Source: Archivesica marissinica (lineage: Eukaryota; Mollusca; Bivalvia; Venerida; Vesicomyidae). Taken from it: DNA of 64,000 nt. The notes below the pieces were generated by a model. The model saw only the letters and a program-made list of their open reading frames with translations, did not search any database and was not told the origin of the DNA. Of this stretch, positions 11,466 to 21,956 are shown piece by piece. A program made the position numbers and the translations under genes. How positions within the stretch are numbered: the first letter of the stretch is position 1; the number at the start of each line of letters is the position of its first letter. The DNA is taken from NCBI GenBank assembly GCA_014843695.1, contig CM026397.1, forward strand, positions 49,860,221-49,924,220. Direction: 5' to 3'.

Positions 11466-11678
11466 TTTATTTGTCAAGGGATAACAGTAAAACTAACTCA
11501 CTGACACATCCAGATTAATTTGTGTGATTTATTTATCTATTGATCACACACTAGTATGTACGTGTTCATGTCCAAATATGTGCTTTACTGAGATCTGATG
11601 CGTTTTTTTACTGCATTTCTTTACTCTGATTAAAATTCCCCCAAGTATCCATCCTGCTCATCTCCTCATGGTTAATGT

Positions 11679-12300
<622 letters not shown>

Positions 12301-12825
12301 ATGTTAATACCTAATATAGCTATTACTCGAGGTCCAAGAGCAAGTTAGTGCCTTACAAGCGATGACCACGCATACGACACATGCATTCCCTGCACGTGAC
12401 CAGCAGATAGCATAAAAATGTCAGGTTTCTTAACCATTAATCTTACAAAAATACAAACACGAATGATGAAAAATACACACACAAAATACAATCTCCCGTA
12501 CAAAAACACTCCCATTTAAAAATGGGCCCAACATGGCAAAACCTTAAAACGTAAAATGGATGAACACAACAATGACAGAAATACAAATGGAGGAAAAATG
12601 AAGGTAAACATCATTTACAATAAACAGAACATCACTAGTTTCTCACCGCTATCTCCCCCGACTCTCGCACTGCACTACTCGCTTCCTTTAGCTATCTTTA
12701 CTAGGACAAAACTCAGTCGCAATGACAATATGATTAGTCGACAGTAAACCCCGGTTCCATACCGGTCGTATTAATGTCTCTATGGTTTTCCGGCTCCTGC
12801 GGCACGGGACAACGGGCATAGGCGC

Positions 12826-12948
12826 TATAAAACTGTTCTCAAATCTCAAACTCGGTCTCAAGCTTCTGATTGGTTAAGCCAAGAGCAAATCTCAGACTGA
12901 ACCAATCGAATTCCTTGAGATCGAGTTTTGAGAAAAGGTTTAAAACCT
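12826..12948. mobile_element. Palindromic MITE, family H
   Basis: ATAAAACTGTTCTCAAATC at left is inverted at right as TTTTGAGAAAAGGTTTAAAA. The inner arms CTGATTGGTT/AACCAATCG are also inverted. Three relatives lie at 18297-18754. Confidence 0.7.
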
Positions 12949-12949
12949 C

Positions 12950-13415
12950 GGGTTCAGGTTGGCTGCACTCGTGGTAAATTGTAGATGAAACCAAATTACA
13001 TTCAAGTCGGCTGGGTTAGACGACTTTCCTAAGAATTGTCAAAAATTGTCTGGAATCAGTTTGTGCTATGGCATCACAGACTAAGGACACTATTTGTATA
13101 GGAGACCGCTGCGCTTAGACGGCGGCATGGCGTTTCATCGACATGTTTGTATTGGACGGAAGGTTACGACTATTGTATGCACATGTATTGTAAAGCCGAC
13201 TTGGCTATTTGTGGTGAGATCTTGATCGACAACAATCGTTTCTCGCCAACATGGCGACTATTCAATGTAGTAAATGTATATTGGTATATATATCAAAATC
13301 ACTAAATAAATAAATAATTGCATATACATTGAGCAAGCGAATAAATTAACTCTTGCTTCTCTCAGTGTTTATAAATACATGTACGAAAGATAAACATTAA
13401 ACCGTTTTACTATTG
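12950..13415. other. Unassigned intergenic sequence
   Basis: No gene, SINE head or tandem repeat recognised. Confidence 0.4.
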
Positions 13416-13661
13416 TTAACTCATTCAACCCCAAGTATCTGACATGGACTGGTGCATGATATTTTCAGACCAATAAATTAATAAGAAAATTACCTTTGGA
13501 CCAGATCATTTATCAAAATGGGTAATTTTATCTAAAAATAGTAATAATTATTACTGGCAAAAAAGTGCAGATCCTGATGAGACGGCTCGTCACGAGCCGG
13601 CTCATCTGGATCTACACTTTTCATAAACCTATTTAGAGGCCTGTGGGGTTGAAAGGGTTAA
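13416..13661 (+). mobile_element. piggyBac-like MITE, family P1
   Basis: Bounded by TTAA on both sides. Termini are CTCATTCAACCCC and GGGGTTGAAAGGG. The core palindrome AGACGGCTCGTCACGAGCCGG lies near the right end. Confidence 0.75.
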
Positions 13662-13685
13662 ATGTGATTATATATTGGCAATACC

Positions 13686-14067
13686 TTAAAGCGACATTAC
13701 ATCGCAAAAAGCAAATACATGCATTCTTACGTATAAATAGTAGTGCTACTACAAATTCTTCCGAAATGTATTGACCACTAACTTGTAGTCATTAAACAGC
13801 GAGTTTGAGGTCTACAAATTTTCAAAAGTGAAAGTATGATTTCATATAGCAGTCAGCCACGCTCCTTGAATTTACGTTTGTTTATTATTGGAGTCTATAC
13901 TAAACGAGCGATACTTGTTGTTATGTCAACAAACGTCGTATACGACGCTTGCGTATTAATTGAAATACTCAGATTCTGCAGCAAATATTTGGATCAAAAT
14001 GATACCATTTGATAGGAAATGACATTATGTAGAATTTTGCATTTTCACCGATGTATTGTCTCTTTAA
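13686..14067. mobile_element. TTAA-ended element (AGCGACATTACATCG-type)
   Basis: Starts TTAAAGCGACATTACATCGC and ends GATGTATTGTCTCTTTAA. The inner motif GTCAACAAACGTCGTATACG is shared with 28395-28661, 29179-29665, 45242-46013 and 62285-62735. Confidence 0.75.
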
Positions 14068-14199
14068 TTATATAATTGTGTACAATTGTTTAGCAAATAA
14101 CAGACATAGCGGAACCTGGCACACATCATTTTCGAAGTAGCATATTTCCATAACATGATTATACAATTTATACACTCCGATAATATTTATCTTACCTTG

Positions 14200-14400
14200 T
14201 TTGCAAACAAGATCCTACAGCATTAGCCTAATCGCTCGCGAGACCTAGCTCCTGTTGGAACCCATCTCCACGAGAGGAGCGAAGGGGCATGATGCATTTA
14301 TGTGTCTTGCGTAAGGATAACACCATCTTAGTTTTGGCGGGATACCAAAACACAATCCCTCTGTTACAGGGGCGGGCACTGCATCATTTGCAATCAGAGA
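14200..14400 (-). mobile_element. SINE-B-related fragment, diverged
   Basis: CTCGCGAGACCTAGCTCCTG, TGGAACCCATCTCCACGAG and TGTCTTGCGTAAGG follow the SINE-B order. The head region is replaced by a different sequence (CCTCTGTTACAGGGGCGGG). Confidence 0.5.
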
Positions 14401-14689
14401 GGTTCCCGAATGAATACAAATAATTTTATAATTTTAAACGGACGGTTTGCAATTTTCTACATATAAGTGTAAGGCTGTCATGTAAAACCCACGTGACGAA
14501 AATATAACATTGCGTCACGAAAATATAACATTGCGTTAATTTATCCGTGTGCCGCGATCACGGTGACCGATTCAATATTGACCAAACCTGCTGCTTATTG
14601 ACACAATATTATCTACATTTTGATTACACGATTTACAATGACACTTTACATTGAAAAATAACTCCAACTATGTATTATATAAGTTGATA

Positions 14690-14880
14690 TATCTGTCTTT
14701 TCAGGAGCATGGATGACCGGTATATGAAATCCTACATTCACTTTTGAAAGTTTGTAGACCACAACCACACTGTTTATTGATTCAATATTTGTGTAAAATG
14801 TATTTGGAAGAATTTGTAGTAGCAATGCATGTATACGTGAACAATGGATTTTGTTGGCTTTTTGCGATGTAATGTCGCAA
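14690..14880. mobile_element. TTAA-ended element, right half
   Basis: CAGGAGCATGGATGACCGG through GTAGTAGCAATGCATG to TTTTTGCGATGTAATGTCGC, the same order as 29490-29660. Confidence 0.7.
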
Positions 14881-14904
14881 CAGATTCGTAGTTATACATA
14901 GAAA

Positions 14905-15093
14905 GCTCTGCAATGTTAGCTCTGCAATGTTAGCTAGCTCTGCAATGTTAGCTAGCTCTGCAATGTTAGCTCTGCAGAGCTGCAATGTTAGCTCTGCAAT
15001 GTTAGCTCTGCAATGTTTCTCTGCAATGTTAGCTCTGCAATGTTAGTGTTAGCTCTGCAATGTTAGCTCTGCAATGTTAGCTCTGCAATGTTA
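14905..15093. repeat. Tandem repeat, 14-bp unit, about 13 copies
   Basis: Unit GTTAGCTCTGCAAT with small indels. The array abuts the end of the preceding TTAA-type element fragment. Confidence 0.95.
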
Positions 15094-15139
15094 GCTATTA
15101 TGTGCCGACGTTATTGACTAAGCCAACCGACATAATTAT

Positions 15140-15388
15140 ACATATATAAAAAGTGTTTCTTTATTATAGTGTCACCCCTATTTAAAGGGCCAACCATTTC
15201 TGACTTATGAGACACCTCTTTTTATGAACATCGGCACTTCCCGAATCATATGCTTGTATGCCAGGCTGGTAGGCAATCGGTAACCATTATTTAACCAGCT
15301 GGCGGCTCACCAACCGGCCATATCAGAACGAACCCCTGACGAGATTCGAACTCCCGTTCTGGAGCCGGACGCCTTAACCACTAGGCTA
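15140..15388 (-). mobile_element. SINE-F copy
   Basis: The minus-strand head ATTAGCCTAGTGGTTAAGG and GGGAGTTCGAATCTCG have A- and B-box form. Body: AGTGTCACCCCTATTTAAAG, TTATGAGACACC, GGTAGGCAATCGGTAACC. A second, headless copy is at 27570-27735. Confidence 0.75.
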
Positions 15389-15389
15389 A

Positions 15390-15744
15390 TATATATATAT
15401 ATACACCCTACGTTGTTCGTATCTTCAACCATGAGTCCGGTTTAAATCGGTTGTCACAGTGGTGCATTCGTTAGTGTTCACGAATATTGAAATAAAATTG
15501 ACAACAAATTCGGATATACTATCTAAGCTAAGCGTATCTACCATGTCTTTTTGTGGAAGGAGTATCGCAGTGAAGCCCCGCACACTGGACAGTTGGGGTA
15601 GGTTTTCACTTCTTTCTTCGGAATATGCCAGCACTTGCCACAACGCAGTCTGTACTTCTTGTACCTAAACACACAACCCAGATCTCATAATCCATATCAG
15701 AAATTTCGGTTGATTTTGGGGTTTAAAGGCGCACAAACATTTGA
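15390..15744. other. Unassigned intergenic sequence with overlapping short frames
   Basis: Short frames of about 70 codons run on both strands (15425-15643 minus, 15459-15668 plus) with no recognisable domain. The minus frame reads SRVRGFTAILLPQKD-like text that could be a transposase remnant, but I cannot support this. Confidence 0.3.
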
Positions 15745-15905
15745 GGTCATATGGCGACTTCCCGGTTATTATTGGTGGGGGAAGACCCCGGGTGCCCCTC
15801 CGAGCACTATGTCAGGCGTGAGCGAACATCGGTGTAGAACCATCGACCTTCCACAAACCAGCTCGATAGCCTCCTCACATGAAATAATTCGAGACTTCCA
15901 GTGGG
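15745..15905 (-). mobile_element. SINE-E, left part (split by SINE-D)
   Basis: CATATGGCGACTTCCCGG, GGGGAAGACCCCGGGTGCCC, CACAAACCAGCTCGATAGCC. It continues at 16164 after the inserted SINE-D; the 13-bp GACTTCCAGTGGG is present on both sides. Confidence 0.8.
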
Positions 15906-16163
15906 TTATGTTATGTTATATTTCGGGTTTTACGCCTGCATCAGCACCATTTTTGGGCTATATCGCCGGCGGGCAGTTTACCTAACAACACCTTTCCTGG
16001 GCAGGCTCCAGCGGTTAACCAGTACTTGGGTGCACCAACCTCCGTAAGAAACTGCCAACTTTTTCATATAAATGAAACACGGTCTGAGCGGGGCTCGAAC
16101 CAGTGACCACCAGTGATGATAGGTTACAGTGGTATACAAGTCAGCGACCTTAACCACTCGACT
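15906..16163 (-). mobile_element. SINE-D copy, full length, nested in SINE-E
   Basis: Flanked by perfect 13-bp direct repeats GACTTCCAGTGGG (15893-15905 and 16164-16176). Its 3' tail at left has (TTATG) repeats. The body GGCGGGCAGTTTACCTAAC, TCCAGCGGTTAACCAGTAC and head CCTTAACCACTCGACTGAC are complete, so this copy defines the family ends. Confidence 0.9.
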
Positions 16164-16315
16164 GACTTCCAGTGGGATTCCATCCAGCATCTGTGAAGGC
16201 CAAGTGATTTGAAGTCACCGACCACAATTACTCGGCCACCTCGATAGCAACAAATGATCCGGGCACAGACGATTGGGGTCTGTACAAATGGTTTCGGTTT
16301 CAAAACCAAACAAAT
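16164..16315 (-). mobile_element. SINE-E, right part with tRNA-like head
   Basis: The minus-strand head CGAGGTGGCCGAGTAATTG is Leu/Ser-tRNA-like. The flank GGGTCTGTACAAATGG also occurs beside the SINE-E copy at 52870. Confidence 0.6.
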
Positions 16316-16354
16316 GTTTTTTTTTAGTTTTTTTAACGAGCATTATGATACACC

Positions 16355-16828
16355 ATACAACCTACCTATCTACTGCATGCGTTACATAGAGGTGTACCAT
16401 CTACCTAGTACCTGATACCGCATGCATTACATAGAGGTGTACCATCTACCTACCTGATACCGCATGCATTACATAGAGGTGTACCATCTACCTACCTGAT
16501 ACCGCATGCATTACATAGAGGTGTACCATCTACCTACCTGATACCGCATGCGTTACATAGAGGTGTACCATCTACCTACCTGATACCGCATGCATTACAT
16601 AGAGGTGTACCATCTACCTACCTGATACCGCATGCGTTACATAGAGGTGTACCACCTACCTAGTACCTGATACCGCATGCATTACATAGAGGTGTACCAT
16701 CTACCTACCTGATACCGCATGCGTTACATAGAGGTGTACCATCTACCTACCTGATACCGCATGCGTTACATAGAGGTATACCATCTACCTACCTGATACC
16801 GCATGCGTTACATAGAGGTGTACCATCT
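16355..16828. repeat. Tandem repeat, 42-bp unit, about 11 copies
   Basis: Unit GCATGCATTACATAGAGGTG followed by TACCATCTACCTACCTGATA and CC. Two units carry a 4-bp insertion (TAGTACCTG). Confidence 0.95.
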
Positions 16829-17101
16829 TCAGCATCCCTCCATAGAGGTGTTCTCCGAGTCTTGCAGGAAGAGCACGTTTTTACTGAAATACACCAATGT
16901 CATAATAATCAGAATTGTCAAATTAGAGGTTTGGAACATCTGTACACATTTCTTGAAAGTCCGTCTTTTATACTATATAAGAGAAACATGTTGAAGCGCT
17001 ATATTGACCTTAACATTGTCCTAATGGGAGTTTCGCTGTGCAAATCCTCTCGATATATATGGCGATAATCTATACACATTTATTTCAAACTCTCAAGTCA
17101 A

Positions 17102-17278
17102 TTAACCCTTTCAACACCACAGACCTCTAAATAGGCTTACCAAATAGGTGTAGATCCAGATAATAATTTACCCATTTTGATAAATGAACTGATCCAAATG
17201 TAATTTTCTTATTAATTTAATTGGTCTAAAAATGTCATGGACCAGTCCATGGCAGTTACTTGGTGTTGAATGGGTTAA
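17102..17278 (-). mobile_element. piggyBac-like MITE P1, internally deleted
   Basis: TTAA|CCCTTTCAACACC at left and GGTGTTGAATGGG|TTAA at right. The central palindrome present in other copies is missing between TCCAGA and TAATAATTTACC. Confidence 0.8.
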
Positions 17279-17397
17279 GCAGTTGGAGATATATGGTTCT
17301 AACAGTGTGTGCGTGCGAGTCTGAGTTTATGACAAGTTATTTCACCATCCCTCCATTAGTGACAAATCCATATTTTGTTTGGTTTTATTTTTGGAGC

Positions 17398-17640
17398 TTA
17401 ACCCATTCAACACCAAGTAACTGACATGGACTGGTCCATGATATTTTTAGACCAATAAATTAATAAGAAAATTACAGTTGGATCAGTTCATTTATCAAAA
17501 TGAGTAAACAAAATTCTAAAAATAGTTATATTACTTGAAAAAAGTGCAGATCCTGATGAGACGGCTCGTCATGAGCCGGCTCATCTGGATCTACACTTTT
17601 TTGTAAGCCAATTTAGAGGTATGTGGTGTTGAAAGGGTAA
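17398..17640 (+). mobile_element. piggyBac-like MITE P1
   Basis: TTAA|CCCATTCAACACC at left, GGTGTTGAAAGGG at right followed by a decayed TTAA (GTAA). It retains the palindrome GACGGCTCGTCATGAGCCGG. Confidence 0.85.
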
Positions 17641-17829
17641 AGCCGACAATCGTACTGTAACCACTTGTTTGCGGAGACCCCGAAATAAACGTTTTATGGA
17701 ATACGAGTGTCTCGTGGCTTTAACTATTGAACTTTGCACGTTGTCGAGATATTGTGATCGAGTGTGCCAAATTAGTCCAATATACCATACTTACTACTAT
17801 TGTGTCAACATATAAATTCAAGTAATAAG

Positions 17830-17861
17830 CTACACCGAAGAGAGGTATTTGTCTCGAATGT
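17830..17861 (-). CDS. Unknown acidic protein, exon 4 (last coding exon)
   Basis: A pyrimidine-rich acceptor ending ACTGTAG precedes 17861. Joined in phase to exon 3 (which ends after one codon base), it reads DIRDKYLSSV and then TAG at 17832-17830. The total coding length is then 1176 nt, exactly 392 codons with the stop. This is the least certain exon because it is only 32 nt; the support is the acceptor, the matching phase and the clean stop. No AATAAA is seen close downstream on the minus strand. Confidence 0.5.
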
Positions 17862-17916
17862 CTACAGTGGAAGCGAGGTTTAATTTCTAAACGTGCTCCC
17901 ACTTTGTATGTTCTGT

Positions 17917-18050
17917 TGCCAACTTATTGGTTCATTAAGGGGTATCGAGCACGGTGTCGAGATGTATTGCCAACTTATTTGTCCAATAAGGGGCACCACG
18001 TATGGTGCCGAGATGTATTGCCAAATTATGTGTTCATTAATGGACATCAC
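17917..18050. repeat. Imperfect tandem repeat, 51-bp unit, 3 copies
   Basis: TGCCAACTTATTGGTTCATT starts at 17917, 17968 and 18019, each followed by a diverged GGTGTCGAGATGTAT block. It lies wholly within the 216-bp intron 3 of the minus-strand gene. Confidence 0.85.
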
Positions 18051-18077
18051 GGTTCCTAGCTGCATCGCTATTGTTAC

Positions 18078-18211
18078 CTGCGACGTGGGTATCTCTTGGC
18101 ATATATGTAGGAGAACTCCCCTCTTGATCAGATATGCTGTAGCATTGTGGCGTGGAACATCTACTCTGACTTGCTGGATACGTCCTTCGTGCCGGCCTCA
18201 CCTTCACGTTA
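18078..18211 (-). CDS. Unknown acidic protein, exon 3
   Basis: A strong acceptor (TTTGTTTCCGCAG) and donor (CGCAG|GTAACA) on the minus strand bound 134 nt. Joined to exon 2 in the required phase it stays open and begins SNVKVRPARRTYPASQSRC. It ends PTYMPRDTHVA and leaves one codon base for exon 4. The segment is rich in Arg, Ser and Pro with three Cys. The combination of two consensus splice sites and phase agreement with exon 2 makes it convincing even though the protein family is not recognised. Confidence 0.7.
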
Positions 18212-18296
18212 CTGCGGAAACAAACTTGTGCATTCTTAATTGGTAGCCAGTGTGCTTAGGCTGTCGATACTTCTCTTAAACACCAGGCTCCGATTT

Positions 18297-18420
18297 TTAT
18301 AAAACTGTTCTAAAATCTCTCCGACTCGGGCTCAAGTGATACGATTGGTCGAGTTTGATATTTGCTCCTGGCCCAACAAATCAGAAGATTGAGACCGAGG
18401 TTAGAGAAAGGTTTTATAAC
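18297..18420. mobile_element. Palindromic MITE, family H
   Basis: TTATAAAACTGTTCTAAAATC at left is inverted at right as TTAGAGAAAGGTTTTATAAC. Inner arms carry GATTGG and CCAAT-like blocks. Confidence 0.7.
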
Positions 18421-18525
18421 ATAACGGTTTTATAACATAACGGTTTTATAACATAACGGTTTTATTATAACATAACGGTTTTATAACATAACGGTTTTAT
18501 AACATAACGGTTTTATAACATCCGT
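18417..18525. repeat. Tandem repeat, 16-bp unit, about 7 copies
   Basis: Unit TTTTATAACATAACGG, one copy with TTTTATTATAACATAACGG. It grows directly from the right terminus of the family H element. Confidence 0.95.
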
Positions 18526-18534
18526 CATATCAAG

Positions 18535-18754
18535 TTATAAAACTTTCTTCCAATCTCAAACTTCGGATTGGTTCAGTTAAGTGTAAATCTCAAAATCAAC
18601 CAATCAAATCACTCGAGTTCCGAGTTTGAGATCTGAGAAAAGTTTTATAACAACGGAACCAGGCATGATTTGTTGAACTTGAGAATTGCTCTTGGCTCAA
18701 CCAATGAGAAGCGTGAGACTTGAGTTTGAAATTTAAGATAAAGTTTTATAACCT
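18535..18754. mobile_element. Two more family H palindromic MITEs
   Basis: TTATAAAACTTTCTTCCAATC..GAGAAAAGTTTTATAACAACGG (18535-18651) is a complete copy. 18662-18754 (GAACTTGAGAATTGCTC to AAGTTTTATAACCTCG) is a second, half-length copy. Confidence 0.65.
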
Positions 18755-18851
18755 CGGGCACAGGTAACGGAGTTTGCGGACGATTCCATTTCCTTTACTA
18801 TTATGTGTTTAAAGTCAATTTAATGTGAATTGTCGCTAATAATAGTAAATA

Positions 18852-19141
18852 GACGGATCTGTAGTCCAGTGGTAACACGCTGCACTGGTAATCCAGGGAT
18901 CACGGGTTCGATCCCCCGTCTGACCCTAATAAAATTAACAGTCTTTCAGATGGGACTTTAAATCGAGATCTCGTGTCGGTGCTTTACACCGTGCACGTAA
19001 AAGAACCAGAGGAGACTCTGGAATGGTTCTCTGTCTGTATCATTGCATTATCCTCCAAAAATCTAAAATGACTAATCTCTTCAGGAGGCGTCGCTCATAT
19101 TGTTAACAGGTAGCGACGATAAATAAACGTAAAACACACAA
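18852..19141 (+). mobile_element. SINE-A copy, full length
   Basis: Reference-quality copy: head GACGGATCTGTAGTCCAGTG, anticodon stem-loop CTGCACTGGTAATCCAG (Thr-GGT-like loop CTGGTAA), B box GGGTTCGATCCCC, body CAGTCTTTCAGATGGGAC, CACTATCCTCCA, AGGAGGCGTCGCTCATAT, and tail GCGACGATAAATAAACG with AAAACACAC. It lies in intron 2 of the minus-strand gene. Confidence 0.9.
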
Positions 19142-19431
19142 TGGTGACAAACCCACTGCCATTATAGGTGCGCACAGTTTCAAAGTCAATTAACATTTAT
19201 GTCATTTCGGAAGGCCGAAGACCCATATGGCTAACATATATATACAAATATGGCAACAGCAAATCATTATATCAATATAGTTATTAGTAACACTTTTGCC
19301 ATACGTAAGAAACTCTTCAATATCCATATATCTAATCGGAGAGCTTGAATGTATAGCAGTATGGCAATTGTGATTATTATATGATGTTTAATGCATGTAA
19401 CACCCCAAACTATACAGTACATATGATTGAA

Positions 19432-19487
19432 AAAGTGGAGGCGTCGCTCCGATTAATCAGGGGGCGAAGATAAACAAACAGAAAGAA
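19432..19487 (+). mobile_element. SINE-A tail fragment
   Basis: GGAGGCGTCGCTCCGATTA and GGGGGCGAAGATAAACAAAC match the 3' end of the SINE-A variant. It sits just past the exon 2 donor of the minus-strand gene. Confidence 0.75.
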
Positions 19488-19501
19488 CATAATTCGTATA
19501 C

Positions 19502-20353
19502 CTGTAAAACGCCGAGATGTGTAGGTTACTTATTCCGTTCCGGAAAGTCGTCTGTAACCATACGGTTACCCCTTTGAATCTAGGATCCTCCTTGACTGCA
19601 CTGCGACGTGGGTATGGAGACTTTCTCCTAGCTTTGATTGTGATGCCCGGCTGATTTATCTCCTTAGCTTTGATTGGTTCTTCCTCAGAACTGGACGCCG
19701 TAGATACCGATTCTGTATCACTTACGCAGGCTTCACTGATGTCACTGTATTTTGGAACCACTTGCAAAGAGTTGTTATTTATGTCCACACAATCGTCTGC
19801 TTGATCATCGCTGATCTCGCTCAATATAATAGCTTCCTTGGTCATAGTTGTATCAGAATCACTTATATCACTGTAAATATGTTTAGATATATCTTCTGGT
19901 AACGACATGTTTGTTCTCGTTAAATTCTTGTCTATTTCACCTTCTTCGTTGAGATCAGATTTAGAATATGAAACACGTCTAACATCGTCATCACCATGAG
20001 CAATACTTCTTGGGACAGATGTTGGGGAATATACATTCATCGCCTGTTTGTCAGCCACAAGTGTTTCTTGAAAGTCGGAATCGGGTTCAGTTCGAACTAA
20101 ATTCAATGGTAGAGCGTTAAGCATGGACGCTATTGTACTGTGACCAAGACTGAGGTCAGACCGAGGAACGATATTATAGTCGCTGATCGCTGTAGTCTGT
20201 ATATTGTGACGGTCATCAAATAGTCTTGCATACTGATAATCAACAACTCCCTCAACACATGTTCCAACGCTACTCTTGCCTTTATCGTCGTCTTCCACTG
20301 GGTGACACATTTCAACAAAGCCGCTGTCATCTGCGTTATATGTATACATCGGA
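19502..20353 (-). CDS. Unknown acidic, Ser-rich protein, exon 2 (main exon)
   Basis: 852 nt between a strong minus-strand acceptor (CTTGCTTTTCAG before 20353) and donor (TTACAG|GTATAC after 19502). It starts and ends in phase 2, so it is a symmetric exon. It encodes about 284 residues: an acidic, Ser-rich stretch with repeated SDIS-type motifs (YSDISDSDT, KYSDISEAC, SVSTASSSEEEP; CK2-like sites), a basic patch KARRKSPYPRR (possible nuclear signal), then a conserved-looking block DPRFKGVTVWLQTTFRNG followed by LHISAFY. An open frame continues upstream to an ATG at 20373 and downstream past the donor into a SINE tail, but the splice sites and phase agreement with exons 1 and 3 argue for the limits given. 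Family not recognised. Confidence 0.75.
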
Positions 20354-20382
20354 CTGAAAAGCAAGAGGCGCATCTTGTTTTC

Positions 20383-20432
20383 GTTTTATAATTTACGTTT
20401 ATTTAACGTCGCTACCGGTTATCCATTTGAGC
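20383..20432 (-). mobile_element. SINE-A tail fragment
   Basis: TTTACGTTTATTTAACGTCG and CTACCGGTTATCCAT, the antisense SINE-A 3' end, immediately followed by SINE-D. Confidence 0.7.
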
Positions 20433-20550
20433 CAGGGGAAGCTTACCTAACAACACATTCTTGGACAGGTTCCAGCGGTTAACCAGTACTTGAACCAACC
20501 TCCGTATGAAACTGCCAACTGTTTTCATATACATGTGCCACGGAGGCGAA
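20433..20550 (-). mobile_element. SINE-D fragment
   Basis: AGCTTACCTAACAACACATTC, TCCAGCGGTTAACCAGTAC, AACCTCCGTATGAAACTGCC. The tRNA-like head is missing. Confidence 0.75.
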
Positions 20551-20789
20551 CCGTGCTTTTTGTATGAATACTATCTGGCACAGACTTTTCAGATTAGATA
20601 AACATCTTGTTCAAGGAAAGTTTGTGTACTATTTATAAATGCTATATTCTGATGTTGGAGGAACTGCCAGTATATATATATATCTACGTTACACACCCCC
20701 CAACGAATCAAGATCATTTACGCAGTACGTACTTCCTACACAGTTCTTGATAATAGTTTTAGTCACGAAACAATTCTAACATATTAAAC

Positions 20790-20973
20790 ATGTCGGTGGG
20801 ATACGCCATTGTGATTGTATATTTGATGACTGCAGGGTTTCGCGAGACCTTCGCGGAAGAACCAACGCGGACTTGCTCGAGGTTCAACTATGAAGAGAAA
20901 CTTTTGGAAAAGTTGGTCAGGATGGAAATAAAAATGAACGAGATGGAACTAAAACTGAACGAAAAATTGACAA
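20790..20973 (+). CDS. Secreted C1q-domain protein, exon 1
   Basis: ATG at 20790 opens a 61-residue first exon: a signal peptide (hydrophobic GYAIVIVYLMTAGF, likely cleavage near residues 20-23), a Cys-containing linker, then a charged heptad segment EEKLLEKLVRMEIKMNEMEL (residues 35-54) that would form a coiled coil. The donor ACAA|GTAAGAG follows; one codon base is left over. Joined to 31552 it stays in frame with the C1q domain, giving 196 aa. C1q-domain proteins of molluscs are secreted lectin-like pattern-recognition proteins that trimerise; function here is inferred from family. The intron is about 10.6 kb and filled with mobile elements. A TATATATATATA stretch at about 20672 could be a promoter element, but this is unproven. 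Confidence 0.8.
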
Positions 20974-21295
20974 GTAAGAGTATTTGGCATTTTAAAAATA
21001 ATTTAATACATTAGTATATAACTATGCTTGGTATTCTGAATTTGTTTCATTCTTTTTTTTAAAACAACATTTATATTACAACGATTGAAACCGGAGAAAA
21101 CCCACCTGTCCGATCTAATACACTAGTAAACTATATATGCTTGGTATTCTGAATTTGTTTCATTAATTTACACCATTCAACGGCATTTGCGCCGTATATA
21201 TATTTTTCTTATTTCCTTTCGATAATCTTGGAACCCATATTGACTACACGTGAAAACATGTAAATCTAAAGCAAAGCCAACGGGTTGAGGCAATA

Positions 21296-21420
21296 TAGGC
21301 AGAGCAGCTGGCCCTGAATAATGCTAAACTGGGACATTTCTGGTACAGAAATGAAAATTATGTTTTCATATAGTTCAATGTCCATAGAATCCTGCACCAT
21401 AAAGTTCCCACTTGGGAAAC
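21296..21420 (+). repeat. Left terminal inverted repeat of the Academ-like element
   Basis: TAGGCAGAGCAGCTG, AACTGGGACATTTCTGG, ACAGAAATGA, ATAAAGTTCCCA. It pairs with 25976-26079. Confidence 0.75.
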
Positions 21421-21956
21421 TGAACAATCCAAGATGGCCACCAAGATGGCCGACAAAAACAGAAAATTACCCAATTATCTAGATAAAGATTTAAATTCTT
21501 CTGGCATTTTGAAATGACTATATTTTATTATTCATAGTGATGCTAAATGCATGTAACTACATGAAAATAATGCATTTTCTTACCATTTTTGTATATTTTC
21601 TGAAAAAGTTGACTTTATCCACAGAAAAAGAGGTAAAAGATGCTGTATTTTGTAGACACACCTAAAATCATTTCTTATAAAACTCACATATATTGACATA
21701 TCATCTTAAATATGATATAGAATCATGAGTTGGAGAGACTGGACGTAAGTTTAAGTGGTTAGAGATAGATATGTACTGTTTTCTAAAAAATAACGGCCAT
21801 AAAACGGCCATAAAAGTGGGTGGGGTAAATTGACCCCTGAAAATGATAATAAAAAATATATTAAAACTCAATTTATTTAATAGTTTTTCATACTTCTATA
21901 TTACAATTATTCATTTTATAAACGTGTACATCCACTTCCATTGTTCACTGTTTAAG

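Noticed and set aside
20353..20373. ATG at 20373 as the start of the minus-strand gene
   Set aside because: A strong acceptor ends at 20354 and the phase matches exon 1 at 30431; the upstream bases belong to a SINE tail region.
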